Positions 14,781 through 22,978 of a stretch of 27,081 bases of DNA are shown here, in pieces. Made by a program: the position numbers and the translations under genes. A model generated the notes under the pieces. It saw only the letters and a program-made list of their open reading frames with translations. It was not told the DNA's origin and ran no database searches. The stretch is from NCBI GenBank assembly GCA_002315685.1, contig DCHX01000033.1:1-27081 (forward strand). The letters run 5' to 3'. The stretch comes from Ruminococcaceae bacterium UBA1741. GTDB taxonomy: Bacteria > Bacillota > Clostridia > Oscillospirales > Acutalibacteraceae. Position 1 is the stretch's first letter, and each line of letters opens with the position of its first letter.

Positions 14781-17030
14781 ATGGAAAAGCTGTTCAAAAT
14801 AGTTTGCATTGTTATTTCTGTTTGTATTGTATTATCGTCCTTCTTTATGGTGTATTCGATTTCTAAATCAAAGAATGATACTACAAAGCTCGATTTCTTT
14901 TCGTGTAACGATATAATCAACAATATTGAAAATCTTGAAATGAATATGACATCTATCGTTTATGTGAAAAATAACGATACAGAAAAATGGGAAGAATATA
15001 AGCGGTTGCACGGCACCGAAAACCGAATTTGGATTAAGCTTGATAAAATGCCTAAAAGCTTAATAAATGCTTTTATTGCTGTGGAAGACCAACGATTTTA
15101 TAAGCATAGCGGTGTTGACTGGAAAAGAACCGGTGCCGCCTTTTTGAATTGGTTGCCTTTTGTAAATATTCTTTCGGGAAATCAAGGCGGTTCAACACTT
15201 ACGCAACAACTAATTAAGAACATTACTTCGGATAATGACCAAAATGCTTCAAGAAAATTCCGTGAGATTATCCGCGCTCTTGCCATTGAAAAAATGACGA
15301 GTAAGGATACTATCTTAGAAGCATATCTTAATACTATTTCTCTTGGCAACGGCATTTGCGGTGTGCAAGTTGCTTCTAATTACTATTTTAATAAGGATGT
15401 TGATGAATTAACCCTCTCCGAATGTGCCTGCCTTGCAGGTATCACTAAAAATCCATCGGCTTATAACCCTGTTGCTGATATTGAAAAGAATGACGAGCGT
15501 AGGACATTGGTGCTTGATTTAATGTATGAGCAAGGTTATATTGATATGGAGGAATATTCTTCCGCATTCAGGGAAAAAATCAAATTGGACAATACGCAAA
15601 AAACCGATTTCGAAGAAACAATTAACGATTATTTTGTTGATGCTCTAATTGAAGATTTAGTTGACGATTTAGCCGAGAAATATAATTGCAATAAAGAAAT
15701 GGCGTCTGTTATGCTTTATAACGGCGGTTATAAAATATATGCTACTGTTGATACTTCTATTCAAACTACTATGGAAGAAGTCTATTCAAATGTATCTAAA
15801 TACTTTTCTCAAAAGAGAAACGGAGAATATGTTCAATCCGCTATGACAATTATGGATTATTCGGGACATATAGTCGGCATAGTCGGCGGAGTAGGCAAAA
15901 AAATGGTAAATCGAGGCCTAAACCGTGCAACATCCGCCCCAAGACAACCCGGTTCTACTATGAAGCCGATTGGTGTTTATGCACCTGCTATTGATAACGG
16001 AACTATTTATTATTCTTCGGTTATTGAAGACAAACCGCTTCAAAACTATTATAAGGACGGTAAATCGGGACCAAAGGAATGGTATAATTATTACGCAGGT
16101 AATATGACAATATCAAAGGCTATTGAGCGCTCGGCTAACACGATTCCGTGTCATATTCTAAAAGATTTGGGTATTGATACATCCTATAACTTTCTAACAA
16201 AAAAGCTTAACCTAAAATACTTAAATGATAATGATAAAAATTTAGCCGCCCTTGCACTCGGCGGTTGCACATACGGCATCACCACAACCGAATCGGCTGC
16301 ATCTTATGCTATTTTCGGTAACGGCGGAAAGTATTTTGAGCCAACAACTTATTATAAGGTAGAACGGGCTACCGGAGAAGCTGTTTTAACTGCCGATGTT
16401 GACGGTAAAAGGGCTATTGCCGAAGAAACTTCTACAATTATGAATAAGCTTTTGCAAAATGTTGTTTACGGCTCTCAGGGTACGGGCAGAGGTATTAGAA
16501 ATTACAGCAAAATGAAAGCCTATGCAAAGACCGGTACTTCAAGTGAATCAAATGATCTTTGGATGGTTGCCGGTACGCCTTATTATGTCGGCTCAGTTTG
16601 GTACGGTTTTGATAATAACGGCGTTGTAAATAACGGCGGTGCGGCGGCAACTGTTTGGAATACGGTTATGAGCAAAATTCATAAGGACTTACCTGTAATT
16701 GAATTTGAAAACCTAAAAGAACTTGAAACGCAAAAATATTGTAAATATACCGGTAAATTAAAAGGGGAGCATTGTTATTACTGCGGAGAAGGTTATTTTG
16801 TACCTTCACATACACCGGAAGTTTGCGACGGCAAGCATACCTCTTTGCCGAAGGATTCGGCAAGTGCTGTCTCTTCAAACAATGTTTCTTCAACTTCATC
16901 TGTTTCAAGCACGGCATCCACAATAGAAACATCAAGCACGGCTTCTTCAACTATATCCGAAACAGCATCTACCGAGTCGGTTGCGTCGGTTGAATCTGAG
17001 CCGAATACAAGTGAAGCTTCTTTGCAATAA
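14781..17030 (+). CDS. Class A penicillin-binding protein (PBP1A-like)
   Basis: This bifunctional cell wall enzyme polymerises glycan strands and cross-links them outside the membrane. An N-terminal signal anchor spans about residues 5-27. The transglycosylase domain has catalytic Glu102 in FIAVEDQRFYKHSGVDW, plus GGSTLTQQLIKN (137-148). The transpeptidase domain shows all three penicillin-binding motifs: SxxK at Ser392-Lys395 (PGSTMKP), SxN at 451-453 (SAN) and KTG at 583-585 (AKTGTSSE). After residue 650 a Cys-containing segment, CKYTGKLKGEHCYYCGEG, leads to a Ser/Thr-rich tail of about 60 residues that is probably disordered. A strong AAGGAGG precedes the ATG. The 749-residue length fits clostridial PBP1A-type enzymes. 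Confidence 0.95.
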   Translation: MEKLFKIVCIVISVCIVLSSFFMVYSISKSKNDTTKLDFFSCNDIINNIENLEMNMTSIVYVKNNDTEKWEEYKRLHGTENRIWIKLDKMPKSLINAFIAVEDQRFYKHSGVDWKRTGAAFLNWLPFVNILSGNQGGSTLTQQLIKNITSDNDQNASRKFREIIRALAIEKMTSKDTILEAYLNTISLGNGICGVQVASNYYFNKDVDELTLSECACLAGITKNPSAYNPVADIEKNDERRTLVLDLMYEQGYIDMEEYSSAFREKIKLDNTQKTDFEETINDYFVDALIEDLVDDLAEKYNCNKEMASVMLYNGGYKIYATVDTSIQTTMEEVYSNVSKYFSQKRNGEYVQSAMTIMDYSGHIVGIVGGVGKKMVNRGLNRATSAPRQPGSTMKPIGVYAPAIDNGTIYYSSVIEDKPLQNYYKDGKSGPKEWYNYYAGNMTISKAIERSANTIPCHILKDLGIDTSYNFLTKKLNLKYLNDNDKNLAALALGGCTYGITTTESAASYAIFGNGGKYFEPTTYYKVERATGEAVLTADVDGKRAIAEETSTIMNKLLQNVVYGSQGTGRGIRNYSKMKAYAKTGTSSESNDLWMVAGTPYYVGSVWYGFDNNGVVNNGGAAATVWNTVMSKIHKDLPVIEFENLKELETQKYCKYTGKLKGEHCYYCGEGYFVPSHTPEVCDGKHTSLPKDSASAVSSNNVSSTSSVSSTASTIETSSTASSTISETASTESVASVESEPNTSEASLQ

Positions 17031-17059
17031 TTAACATTAAAAACCTTCCGTAATATAAT
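17031..17059 (+). promoter_or_regulatory. Sigma-A-type promoter for the ZIP gene, overlapping the pbp terminator
   Basis: TTAACA (17031-17036) begins right after the pbp stop codon. A perfect TATAAT (17054-17059) follows after 17 bases and falls in the loop region of the terminator hairpin. Transcription would start near 17066, so the message would lack the 5' arm of that hairpin and leave the AGGAGG site unpaired. The predicted leader before the start codon is very short (about 14 bases). Confidence 0.6.
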
Positions 17060-17081
17060 TATTACAGGAGGTTTTATTTTT
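17040..17081 (+). terminator. Intrinsic terminator after pbp that also holds the ZIP RBS
   Basis: AAAACCT (17040-17046) pairs with AGGTTTT (17069-17075). The stem continues inward to GTAAT (17050-17054) with ATTAC (17061-17065), with one wobble (17047-17068) and one mismatch (17049-17066). The loop is six bases. A run of T (17077-17081) follows. The 3' arm contains AGGAGG (17066-17071), the ribosome binding site of the ZIP gene that starts at 17080. Transcripts reading in from pbp would be terminated or have this site hidden. Confidence 0.7.
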
Positions 17082-17859
17082 GAGCATAATTCTATTTGCG
17101 CTTATAGCCACAACATTTACATGGGGAATTACCGCACTTGGCGCCGGAACTGTCGTGTTTTTTAACGGCAATAACGATAAATTATACAAGCTAATGCTCG
17201 GATTTGCGTCAGGTGTAATGATTTCGGCATCTTTTTGGTCATTACTTTTGCCATCAATAGAAAAAGGCGAAGAAATATTCGGTAATTTCGGCGGAGTATT
17301 TTCTACATTAGGTTTCATAATCGGCGGTATTTTTTTATATTTAATAAATAAAACAATAAATTGCTTTGAAAAAAACAGAGATGTTACTAAACAGTCAAAA
17401 AACAAGCAATTATTGATGATGATTATATCAATTACTATTCACAATATACCCGAAGGACTTGCGGTAGGTGTTGCTTTCGGCTCACTTAAAGATAATTTTT
17501 CACAAGCAGAGCTTATATCTGCAATAATGCTTGCAGTGGGAATAGGCATACAGAATTTTCCCGAGGGTGCGGCGGTATCAATACCGCTTCGAACATTCGG
17601 ATATTCAAAAAGTAAAAGTTTTTTAATCGGTCAAGCATCCGCACTTGTTGAGCCGGTTTTCGGTGTATTAGGTGCAATATTGGTAAGTCTGTTTGAAATT
17701 GTTCTTCCGATATCGCTGAGCTTTGCGGCGGGTTGTATGATTTATGTTGTCTCAAAGGAATTGATTTCGGAATGCAACAGGGACTTCAATGAAAATTATC
17801 CGACAATGGCTATAATTTTCGGTTTTTCCGTTATGATGGTTTTAGATATTATGGTATAA
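17080..17859 (+). CDS. ZIP family divalent metal transporter (ZupT/GufA-like)
   Basis: This is a predicted importer of Zn, Fe or Mn across the cytoplasmic membrane. The 259-residue protein has about eight membrane segments and the paired metal-binding helices of the family: HNIPEGLAVG (121-130) and QNFPEGAAVS (158-167). A short basic loop (about 98-110) precedes the first motif; the His-rich loop of some eukaryotic ZIPs is absent. The start is TTG at 17080, eight bases after AGGAGG. The promoter and ribosome binding site are embedded in the terminator hairpin of the preceding gene. No clear Zur- or Fur-type operator was seen. Confidence 0.92.
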   Translation: MSIILFALIATTFTWGITALGAGTVVFFNGNNDKLYKLMLGFASGVMISASFWSLLLPSIEKGEEIFGNFGGVFSTLGFIIGGIFLYLINKTINCFEKNRDVTKQSKNKQLLMMIISITIHNIPEGLAVGVAFGSLKDNFSQAELISAIMLAVGIGIQNFPEGAAVSIPLRTFGYSKSKSFLIGQASALVEPVFGVLGAILVSLFEIVLPISLSFAAGCMIYVVSKELISECNRDFNENYPTMAIIFGFSVMMVLDIMV

Positions 17860-17862
17860 AAA

Positions 17863-17888
17863 AAGAGAGTCTTAAATAAGGCTCTCTT
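17863..17888. terminator. Bidirectional terminator between ZIP and liv genes
   Basis: AAGAGAG-T-CTT (17863-17873) pairs with AAG-G-CTCTCTT (17878-17888), including one G-U pair, around a four-base loop. It ends the plus-strand ZIP gene and the minus-strand liv operon, whose last gene stops at 17899. A-rich sequence on one side and TTAAATATT on the other give weak U tracts. Confidence 0.8.
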
Positions 17889-17898
17889 AAATATTGCA

Positions 17899-18609
17899 TT
17901 AACCGCCTAAATAGGCTTTTTTTACTTCATCACTTGCCATAAGTTCTTTTCCTGTACCCGAAAGGCTTATTAGCCCGTTTTCAAGAACATACGCACGGTC
18001 GGAAATCGCAAGTGATTTACCGGCATTTTGTTCGACTAATAAAATAGTAGTACCGTCATTATTAAATTCCTTAATGATTTCAAATACTTCATCAACAAGA
18101 AGGGGAGAGAGTCCCATCGACGGCTCATCAAGCATTAAAAGCTTTGGTCTCGACATCATAGCCCTACCCATAGCAAGCATTTGTTGCTCACCGCCCGATA
18201 AAGTACCGGCAATTTGATATTTTCGTTCGGCAAGTCTTGGAAAACGGGTATAAATTTTTTCTAAATCATCCTTGATTTGCTTTTGGTCTTTTACAAGATA
18301 ACCGCCTAAAATCAGATTTTCATATACAGTTAATTCCTGAAAAACATGGCGTCCCTCCGGAACTTGCGTCATTCCCATTCTTACTATTTTATGACAGGGT
18401 TGTTTTGTTATATCAACACCGTCAAAAAACACACTGCCGTTTTTCGGAGGAAGTAATCCTACAACACTGTGCATTGTTGTAGTTTTTCCGGCACCGTTTG
18501 CGCCGATAAGTGTTACAATTTCTCCTTCGTTTACCTCAAAGCTGATACCCTTTAAGGCACAAATCACGCCATAATATACTTCTAAATCTTTAATTTCAAG
18601 TAAAGCCAT
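17899..18609 (-). CDS. livF: Branched-chain amino acid ABC transporter ATPase LivF
   Basis: LivF is one of the two cytoplasmic ATPases driving uptake of leucine, isoleucine and valine. Motifs are Walker A GANGAGKT (36-43), signature LSGGEQQML, Walker B KLLMLDEPSMGLSP and the switch region TTILLVEQNAG. The family phrase MTQVPEGRHVFQELTV is intact. The protein has 236 residues and ends in YLGG. The start at 18609 follows GGAGG, which lies inside the last codons of livG. An in-frame ATG further upstream (18678) would begin within livG and is not supported. It is the last gene of the livKHMGF operon. Confidence 0.94.
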   Translation of the reverse strand: MALLEIKDLEVYYGVICALKGISFEVNEGEIVTLIGANGAGKTTTMHSVVGLLPPKNGSVFFDGVDITKQPCHKIVRMGMTQVPEGRHVFQELTVYENLILGGYLVKDQKQIKDDLEKIYTRFPRLAERKYQIAGTLSGGEQQMLAMGRAMMSRPKLLMLDEPSMGLSPLLVDEVFEIIKEFNNDGTTILLVEQNAGKSLAISDRAYVLENGLISLSGTGKELMASDEVKKAYLGG

Positions 18610-18610
18610 A

Positions 18611-19381
18611 TTAACCTCCGATATATGCCTTAATAACCTCAGGGTCATTAAGCGCATCTTTGGTAGTACCTTGTGCAAGAACAGTACCGAAATTGAGCAC
18701 CGTAACCTCGTCGCAAAGCCCTGAAACGAATTTCATATCGTGTTCAATCAGAAGAACGGTTACATCAAATTTATCACGGATAAATCTGATAGTATCCATA
18801 AGGTCGGCAGTTTCATTTGGATTCATTCCTGCGGCAGGTTCGTCAAGCAAAAGCACAGTCGGATTAGTAGCAAGGGCTCTTGCTATTTCTAATTTTCTTT
18901 GCTTACCGTAAGGTAAATTGCATGACAAATTATTTCTTTCTTCGTATAAGTCAAATATTTTTAACAGCTCTTTTGCTTTATTGCGCATTGCATTTTCAAC
19001 CTTAAAATGCTTTGGAAGTCGCAAAACTGATGTAAAAAATCCACACTTATATTCGGGTTGATTAGAAAGACCGACCATAACATTACGAATTACACTCATA
19101 TTGTTAAACAAACGAATATTTTGAAAAGTTCTCGCAATACCCGAATGGTTTATTGTTTCCTGTGATTTTCCTTTAAGCTCGCTACCGCAAAGAAAAAATG
19201 AGCCGGTTGTTGGTTGATAAACGCCCGTAAGAAGATTAAAAATTGTAGTTTTTCCGGCACCGTTTGGTCCGACAAGACCGTAAATTTGGTTTTTCTTAAT
19301 CGAAATATTAACATCTTGTACTGCTTTTAAGCCACCGAAAGTAATTCCGAGGTTTTTTGTTTCTAAAACAATTTGTTCCAA
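18611..19381 (-). CDS. livG: Branched-chain amino acid ABC transporter ATPase LivG
   Basis: LivG is the partner ATPase of LivF. Walker A is GPNGAGKT (38-45), followed by TIFNLLTGVYQPTTG. The family-specific stretch GIARTFQNIRLFNNM, the signature-type motif LPYGKQRKLEIARAL and Walker B VLLLDEPAAGMNP are clear; the switch motif is LLIEHDMKFV. I place the start at TTG 19381, eight bases after AAGGAGG, giving 256 residues. Upstream ATG codons would extend the protein through the end of livM with an unrelated sequence. One base separates its stop from the livF start. Confidence 0.93.
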   Translation of the reverse strand: MEQIVLETKNLGITFGGLKAVQDVNISIKKNQIYGLVGPNGAGKTTIFNLLTGVYQPTTGSFFLCGSELKGKSQETINHSGIARTFQNIRLFNNMSVIRNVMVGLSNQPEYKCGFFTSVLRLPKHFKVENAMRNKAKELLKIFDLYEERNNLSCNLPYGKQRKLEIARALATNPTVLLLDEPAAGMNPNETADLMDTIRFIRDKFDVTVLLIEHDMKFVSGLCDEVTVLNFGTVLAQGTTKDALNDPEVIKAYIGG

Positions 19382-19382
19382 G

Positions 19383-20528
19383 TTAATTACCTCCTTTGGT
19401 GTTGTTGGTGTCGTTCTCATTATCGTCAGAGTTTGAAACATCAACCGATAAAAGCTCGTCCATAGCTATTTTAGTAGGAATTTTATTCCATTTAGCATCA
19501 TCTTTTTTGATAGTAGAAGGGTCTTTACGCTTCTTATCGAACAGTTTACTCGGATCGTATTTCTCACGAATTCCCGCAAGGGCAGGGGAGTTACCGTAAA
19601 TTACAATTACAATAAGAATAATCGCATAGAATAAATTTTGTAGTACAGCTAAATTTCCCGTAAGTATTTGGGCAAGTTCGGTATTTATAAAAGTAATCAA
19701 TGCGGCGGCAATTATCGAGCCGTTAATTGAACCTATTCCGCCTAAAACAACCATAACAAGTATCTCGATTGAGTAGTTGTATCCGAATTTAGAGCTTTGG
19801 ACATTATAGTTTGAGAAGCTGTAAAGCACACCGGCAACACCTGCAAAAAACGAAGAAACCGTAAAAGCCAAAAGCTTGTATTTTGTAACATTTATACCGG
19901 TGGCACGAGCAGCAATTTCGTTATCACGAATTGAAGTTATAGCCCTGCCGTGTTTTGAGTTAATAAGGTTAATCGAAACCCAAAGCGAGATTATAAGTGC
20001 ACCAAAACAGTAAATAAATAAGTAATCTTTATTAAATCTCGGTGTTTCAAGTCCCAATGCACCGCCAAAAGATTCTCTGGTTGTGTTTTGGAAAACAGAT
20101 TTTACGATTTCGCCGAAACCAAGCGTAACAATAGCAAGATAATCGCCTTTAAGTCGTAAAGCGGGCAAACCGATAACAAGACCGAAAATTGCCGCAACAG
20201 CACCGCCAATCAATATTGAAAGAACTAAATTAAGCGGACTGTCCTTACCAAGTGTCGGCTCAACAATCGTAGCGAATTTACCGCCCAAATATGCACCAAG
20301 ACACATAAATCCTGCGTGTCCCAAAGAAAGTTCGCCTAAAAATCCAACAACAAGATTTAGGGATACTGCCAAAATTACGGCAATAATAACCTTTTCAAGC
20401 AAAAAAATCGTTGATTTTTCAAGCCCGATTGAGATAGATAAAACAAAAAATACAATAGCCGCAATAATAATTGCAAATGTACTGTAATAATGGCTTAAAG
20501 ACTTTCTGCCAAAGTGAAAAATTTTCAT
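19383..20528 (-). CDS. livM: Branched-chain amino acid ABC transporter permease LivM
   Basis: LivM is one of the two membrane subunits of the branched-chain amino acid importer. It has eight or more hydrophobic segments between residues 10 and 320. Family stretches include GELSLGHAGFMCLGAYLGG, LRLKGDYLAIVTLGFGEI and VMVVLGGIGSINGSIIAA. At 381 residues it carries an unusual hydrophilic C-terminal tail of about 55 residues, first Lys/Asp-rich and then Asp/Asn/Ser-rich. The last codons (Lys-Gly-Gly-Asn) double as the livG ribosome binding site. The start overlaps the livH stop by four bases (ATGA), indicating translational coupling. Confidence 0.92.
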   Translation of the reverse strand: MKIFHFGRKSLSHYYSTFAIIIAAIVFFVLSISIGLEKSTIFLLEKVIIAVILAVSLNLVVGFLGELSLGHAGFMCLGAYLGGKFATIVEPTLGKDSPLNLVLSILIGGAVAAIFGLVIGLPALRLKGDYLAIVTLGFGEIVKSVFQNTTRESFGGALGLETPRFNKDYLFIYCFGALIISLWVSINLINSKHGRAITSIRDNEIAARATGINVTKYKLLAFTVSSFFAGVAGVLYSFSNYNVQSSKFGYNYSIEILVMVVLGGIGSINGSIIAAALITFINTELAQILTGNLAVLQNLFYAIILIVIVIYGNSPALAGIREKYDPSKLFDKKRKDPSTIKKDDAKWNKIPTKIAMDELLSVDVSNSDDNENDTNNTKGGN

Positions 20529-21397
20529 ACTTTTTCTCTCCTTCGCTTACCAAGAATTCCTGCCGGTTTAACTAAGAGAATTACAATAAGTATGAGAAAC
20601 TCAATTGCATCAGTATAGGGGGCAATAGCAGGTATATTATATGAAATTGCCTCAACCATTCCTAAAAGTATTCCTCCGAGCATAGCGCCGGGAATAGATC
20701 CGATACCTCCGATAACAGCGGCAGTAAAAGCTTTGATGCCGGGCATAGAACCGAATGTATTTGAAATATTAGGAGCTTTAAGTAAATAAAATAATCCGGC
20801 AAGTGCCGCAAGTGCGGAACCTATTGCGAAAGTAATAGTAATAACGCTATTAACATTTATACCCATAAGTTCGGTTGCAGACCTGTCTTCTGATGTTGCA
20901 AGCATTGCACGGCCGATGTTTGTATATTTTACAAACAATGTTAAAAGAACCATTACAATAATCGAAGCCACAAGAGTAATTAGAGTATATACTTGAATTT
21001 TTAATGAACCTATTTGTATAGGTTTAATATCGGGAAATTGAACCATTTTAGGTGCTGAGCCGAAAATTATTTGTGCCAAGCTTTGCAACAAATAACTAAC
21101 ACCGATTGCAGTAATAAGTACGGCAAGGGGAGAGGCACCTCTTAACGGTTTGTATGCAACCTTTTCAATAGTAACACCGATAAGAACGCAAAAGACGACA
21201 GCGACGGCAACTGCAATAAGCGGATGACCGGTAATGTTCATAAAAACATAAATGGTGTAGCCGCCGACCATAATTATATCGCCGTGTGCAAAGTTTAACA
21301 TCTTTGCAATTCCGTAAACCATAGTATATCCAAGCGCAATCATTGCATAGATTCCGCCTATACTAAGTCCGTTTATCAATGTAGTGATAATTTCCAT
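20525..21397 (-). CDS. livH: Branched-chain amino acid ABC transporter permease LivH
   Basis: LivH is the second permease, pairing with LivM. The N terminus, MEIITTLINGLSIGGIYAMI, and MLNFAHGDIIMVGGY are typical, as are AYKPLRGASPLAVLITAIG and FTAAVIGGIGSIPGAMLGG. The 290-residue protein is almost entirely hydrophobic. The start at 21397 is supported by an AGGGG site (CAGGGGTTTATATG) and by family N termini. A longer in-frame start at 21478 would run through the intergenic hairpin and is rejected. It is preceded by the substrate-binding protein gene livK, with a 93-base gap that holds an attenuator-like hairpin. Confidence 0.93.
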   Translation of the reverse strand: MEIITTLINGLSIGGIYAMIALGYTMVYGIAKMLNFAHGDIIMVGGYTIYVFMNITGHPLIAVAVAVVFCVLIGVTIEKVAYKPLRGASPLAVLITAIGVSYLLQSLAQIIFGSAPKMVQFPDIKPIQIGSLKIQVYTLITLVASIIVMVLLTLFVKYTNIGRAMLATSEDRSATELMGINVNSVITITFAIGSALAALAGLFYLLKAPNISNTFGSMPGIKAFTAAVIGGIGSIPGAMLGGILLGMVEAISYNIPAIAPYTDAIEFLILIVILLVKPAGILGKRRREKV

Positions 21398-21433
21398 ATA
21401 AACCCCTGACTTTGTTAAATAACTATATGCAAA

Positions 21434-21467
21434 ATTCAACTTGCCGATATAAACCGACAAGTTGAAT
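21434..21467 (-). terminator. Attenuator-like hairpin between livK and livH
   Basis: On the minus strand ATTCAACTTG pairs perfectly with CAAGTTGAAT (plus positions 21458-21467 and 21434-21443) around a 14-base loop, followed by a short TTTT stretch. The U tract is weak, so it is more likely a partial terminator or an mRNA-stabilising stem. Either would make livK more abundant than the membrane and ATPase genes, as expected for a binding protein. Confidence 0.55.
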
Positions 21468-21490
21468 AAAAGACACAAACTTAAATTTTA

Positions 21491-22654
21491 TTACTTGTTA
21501 GCATCCTTGATAATAAATTTGATTGCTGTTTTGTTTACATAACCGTTTTTATCCCAAGAAACATCATCACCGGCGCCTGTAACGGCATTTTTGAACTTAA
21601 ATCCACCTTGGAATGTCTCGGTTAAAATATCACAAAGGTCTGATGCCGAAATTGTTACATCATCAACATTAGCTTTTTTCATCGCCTGATAAATTGCATA
21701 TACGCAGTCATAAGCGGAAGCGGCAAATTGATTTAATGTATCAGCACCGAATTTATCGGTATATTTCTTAATAAATTCAGCCGCAACACCTTCGGTTGCT
21801 TTTGAATCAAAGTGTGAAAGCATAGAAACCTGTTGCGGAACGGACTTAATATCGAAACCTTCAATAGAGTCGATACCGTCAAAACCGTCGCAACCGTAAT
21901 AAACAGCATCATCAGCGATAATACCCTTAGCCTGTGTCATAAACAATGATGCAGGTGTGTAATAGATAGGCATAAAAATGAATTTGCAATTTTTAAGTTG
22001 TTGAATTTGTGAGTCAAAGCTTGTTTCGTTTGCAGAGGTAAACACTGTTTCTACAAGCTTAACATCTTTAGAAATATTTGCTTTGAACTGCTCGAAAATT
22101 CCGTTTGAATAGTTATCGTCGGATTTATAGAACACACCGATTGTTTCACCGGCAAAATTTTTGCTTACATATTCAGCGGCAGCTTTGCCTTGATTTCCGT
22201 CAGCAAAACACATTTGATAACCGTTTTCATATTTAGGAACGTCATCATTAGAAGCAGACGGAGTTATAAAGAAGAGATTATCATCATAAGAAAGGTTAGT
22301 CCATTCAGCACAAGGAGCAGATGTTACACAACCGAGAGAAACCTGCATACCTTTTTCAAGAAGTGAAGAATAGTTTGTAGCAACCTTTGTAGAATCATGC
22401 ATATCATCAGTAGCTTCAAGCTTAAACTTAATACCGTTAAGTCCACCGTTTGCATTAATCTCATCAACAGCAAGAGTAGCGCCGTTTTTTACACCGATAC
22501 CGTAAATAGCAGCAGCACCGGTTAAAGGTCCCGAAAGACCGATAATAAATTCTTTGTTGTCAGCAGTATAGCTTTTTTTACCGCAACCGGCAAAGCAAGT
22601 TAGAACCAAAAGCAAAGAAACGACAAAAGATACGATTCTAATAATTTTTTTCAT
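21491..22654 (-). CDS. livK: Branched-chain amino acid-binding lipoprotein LivK
   Basis: This is the extracellular binding protein that delivers leucine/isoleucine/valine (or related amino acids) to the LivHMGF complex. A lipoprotein signal peptide covers residues 1-23, with the lipobox FAGC and lipidated Cys24. The mature part shows the type I periplasmic binding fold (Peripla_BP_6): FIIGLSGPLTGAAAIYGIGV, the lead sequence LAVDEINANGGLNG, and later QFAASAYDCVYAIYQAMKKA. Its length of 387 residues is normal. It has a strong promoter and GAGGAG site and is the first gene of the operon. The actual ligand could be another amino acid, because the family is broad. Confidence 0.93.
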   Translation of the reverse strand: MKKIIRIVSFVVSLLLVLTCFAGCGKKSYTADNKEFIIGLSGPLTGAAAIYGIGVKNGATLAVDEINANGGLNGIKFKLEATDDMHDSTKVATNYSSLLEKGMQVSLGCVTSAPCAEWTNLSYDDNLFFITPSASNDDVPKYENGYQMCFADGNQGKAAAEYVSKNFAGETIGVFYKSDDNYSNGIFEQFKANISKDVKLVETVFTSANETSFDSQIQQLKNCKFIFMPIYYTPASLFMTQAKGIIADDAVYYGCDGFDGIDSIEGFDIKSVPQQVSMLSHFDSKATEGVAAEFIKKYTDKFGADTLNQFAASAYDCVYAIYQAMKKANVDDVTISASDLCDILTETFQGGFKFKNAVTGAGDDVSWDKNGYVNKTAIKFIIKDANK

Positions 22655-22683
22655 AATTTTCTCCTCATTTCAAAATATTATAT

Positions 22684-22712
22684 ATATTATCATAACCAAT
22701 AAGAAAAGTCAA
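22684..22712 (-). promoter_or_regulatory. Sigma-A-type promoter of the liv operon
   Basis: On the minus strand TTGACT (22712-22707) and TAATAT (22689-22684) are separated by 17 bases. The start point would be near 22677, about 23 bases upstream of the livK ATG. No convincing CodY box was recognised in the immediate region. Confidence 0.75.
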
Positions 22713-22978
22713 GAAAAATGGTATGATTTGCTTGTTTATTTGCTTATTTTTAGCTTTTTTTGCTTATTTATCACATTACAACCGTATTTTCAAAAAATAG
22801 TAATTTTTCTTCTCCCCTTAATTATACAAAATATTCATTTTGTATAATTCAAATAAATTGAATTATCGCGCCTCCGAGCCCCCTTTCTCCATAGGACTTT
22901 TTTAGGCGCTTACAAAATGCTTGTTTTGTTAAATTCGGTTTTTACTCCTTTTTTGCATATTTGAGCCCTTGACGAGTA
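22713..22978. other. Gene-free stretch between livK promoter and xer
   Basis: I see no coding sequence here on either strand. The part nearest livK is an A/T-rich tract. The remainder contains two related hairpins flanking a pyrimidine-rich, GC-richer core (described separately). No clear intrinsic terminator with a U tract follows the xer gene, so how that transcript ends is unresolved. Confidence 0.6.
22820..22937. repeat. Pair of related hairpins flanking a GC-rich core
   Basis: Hairpin A is a perfect 13-bp stem, AATTATACAAAAT (22820-22832) with ATTTTGTATAATT (22837-22849). Hairpin B is ACAAAA (22913-22918) with TTTTGT (22925-22930). The 26-base segments 22825-22850 and 22912-22937 match at 20 positions, so the two look related by descent. 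Between them, GCGCCT (22869-22874) and AGGCGC (22905-22910) form a third inverted repeat around a core containing CCGAGCCCCCTTTCTCC. The layout resembles a small palindromic interspersed element, but this is an inference. Confidence 0.5.

Noticed and set aside
18610..18678. Longer N terminus for LivF
   Set aside because: It would be encoded within livG, has no ribosome binding site and does not resemble family N termini; GGAGG sits before 18609.
22655..22680. CodY-like site upstream of livK
   Set aside because: The best match to AATTTTCWGAAAATT near the start has about five mismatches, too weak to report.
22861..22880. Third partial copy of the ruv leader near livK
   Set aside because: Only a short AATTAT...CGCGCC stretch is shared; the rest does not align.
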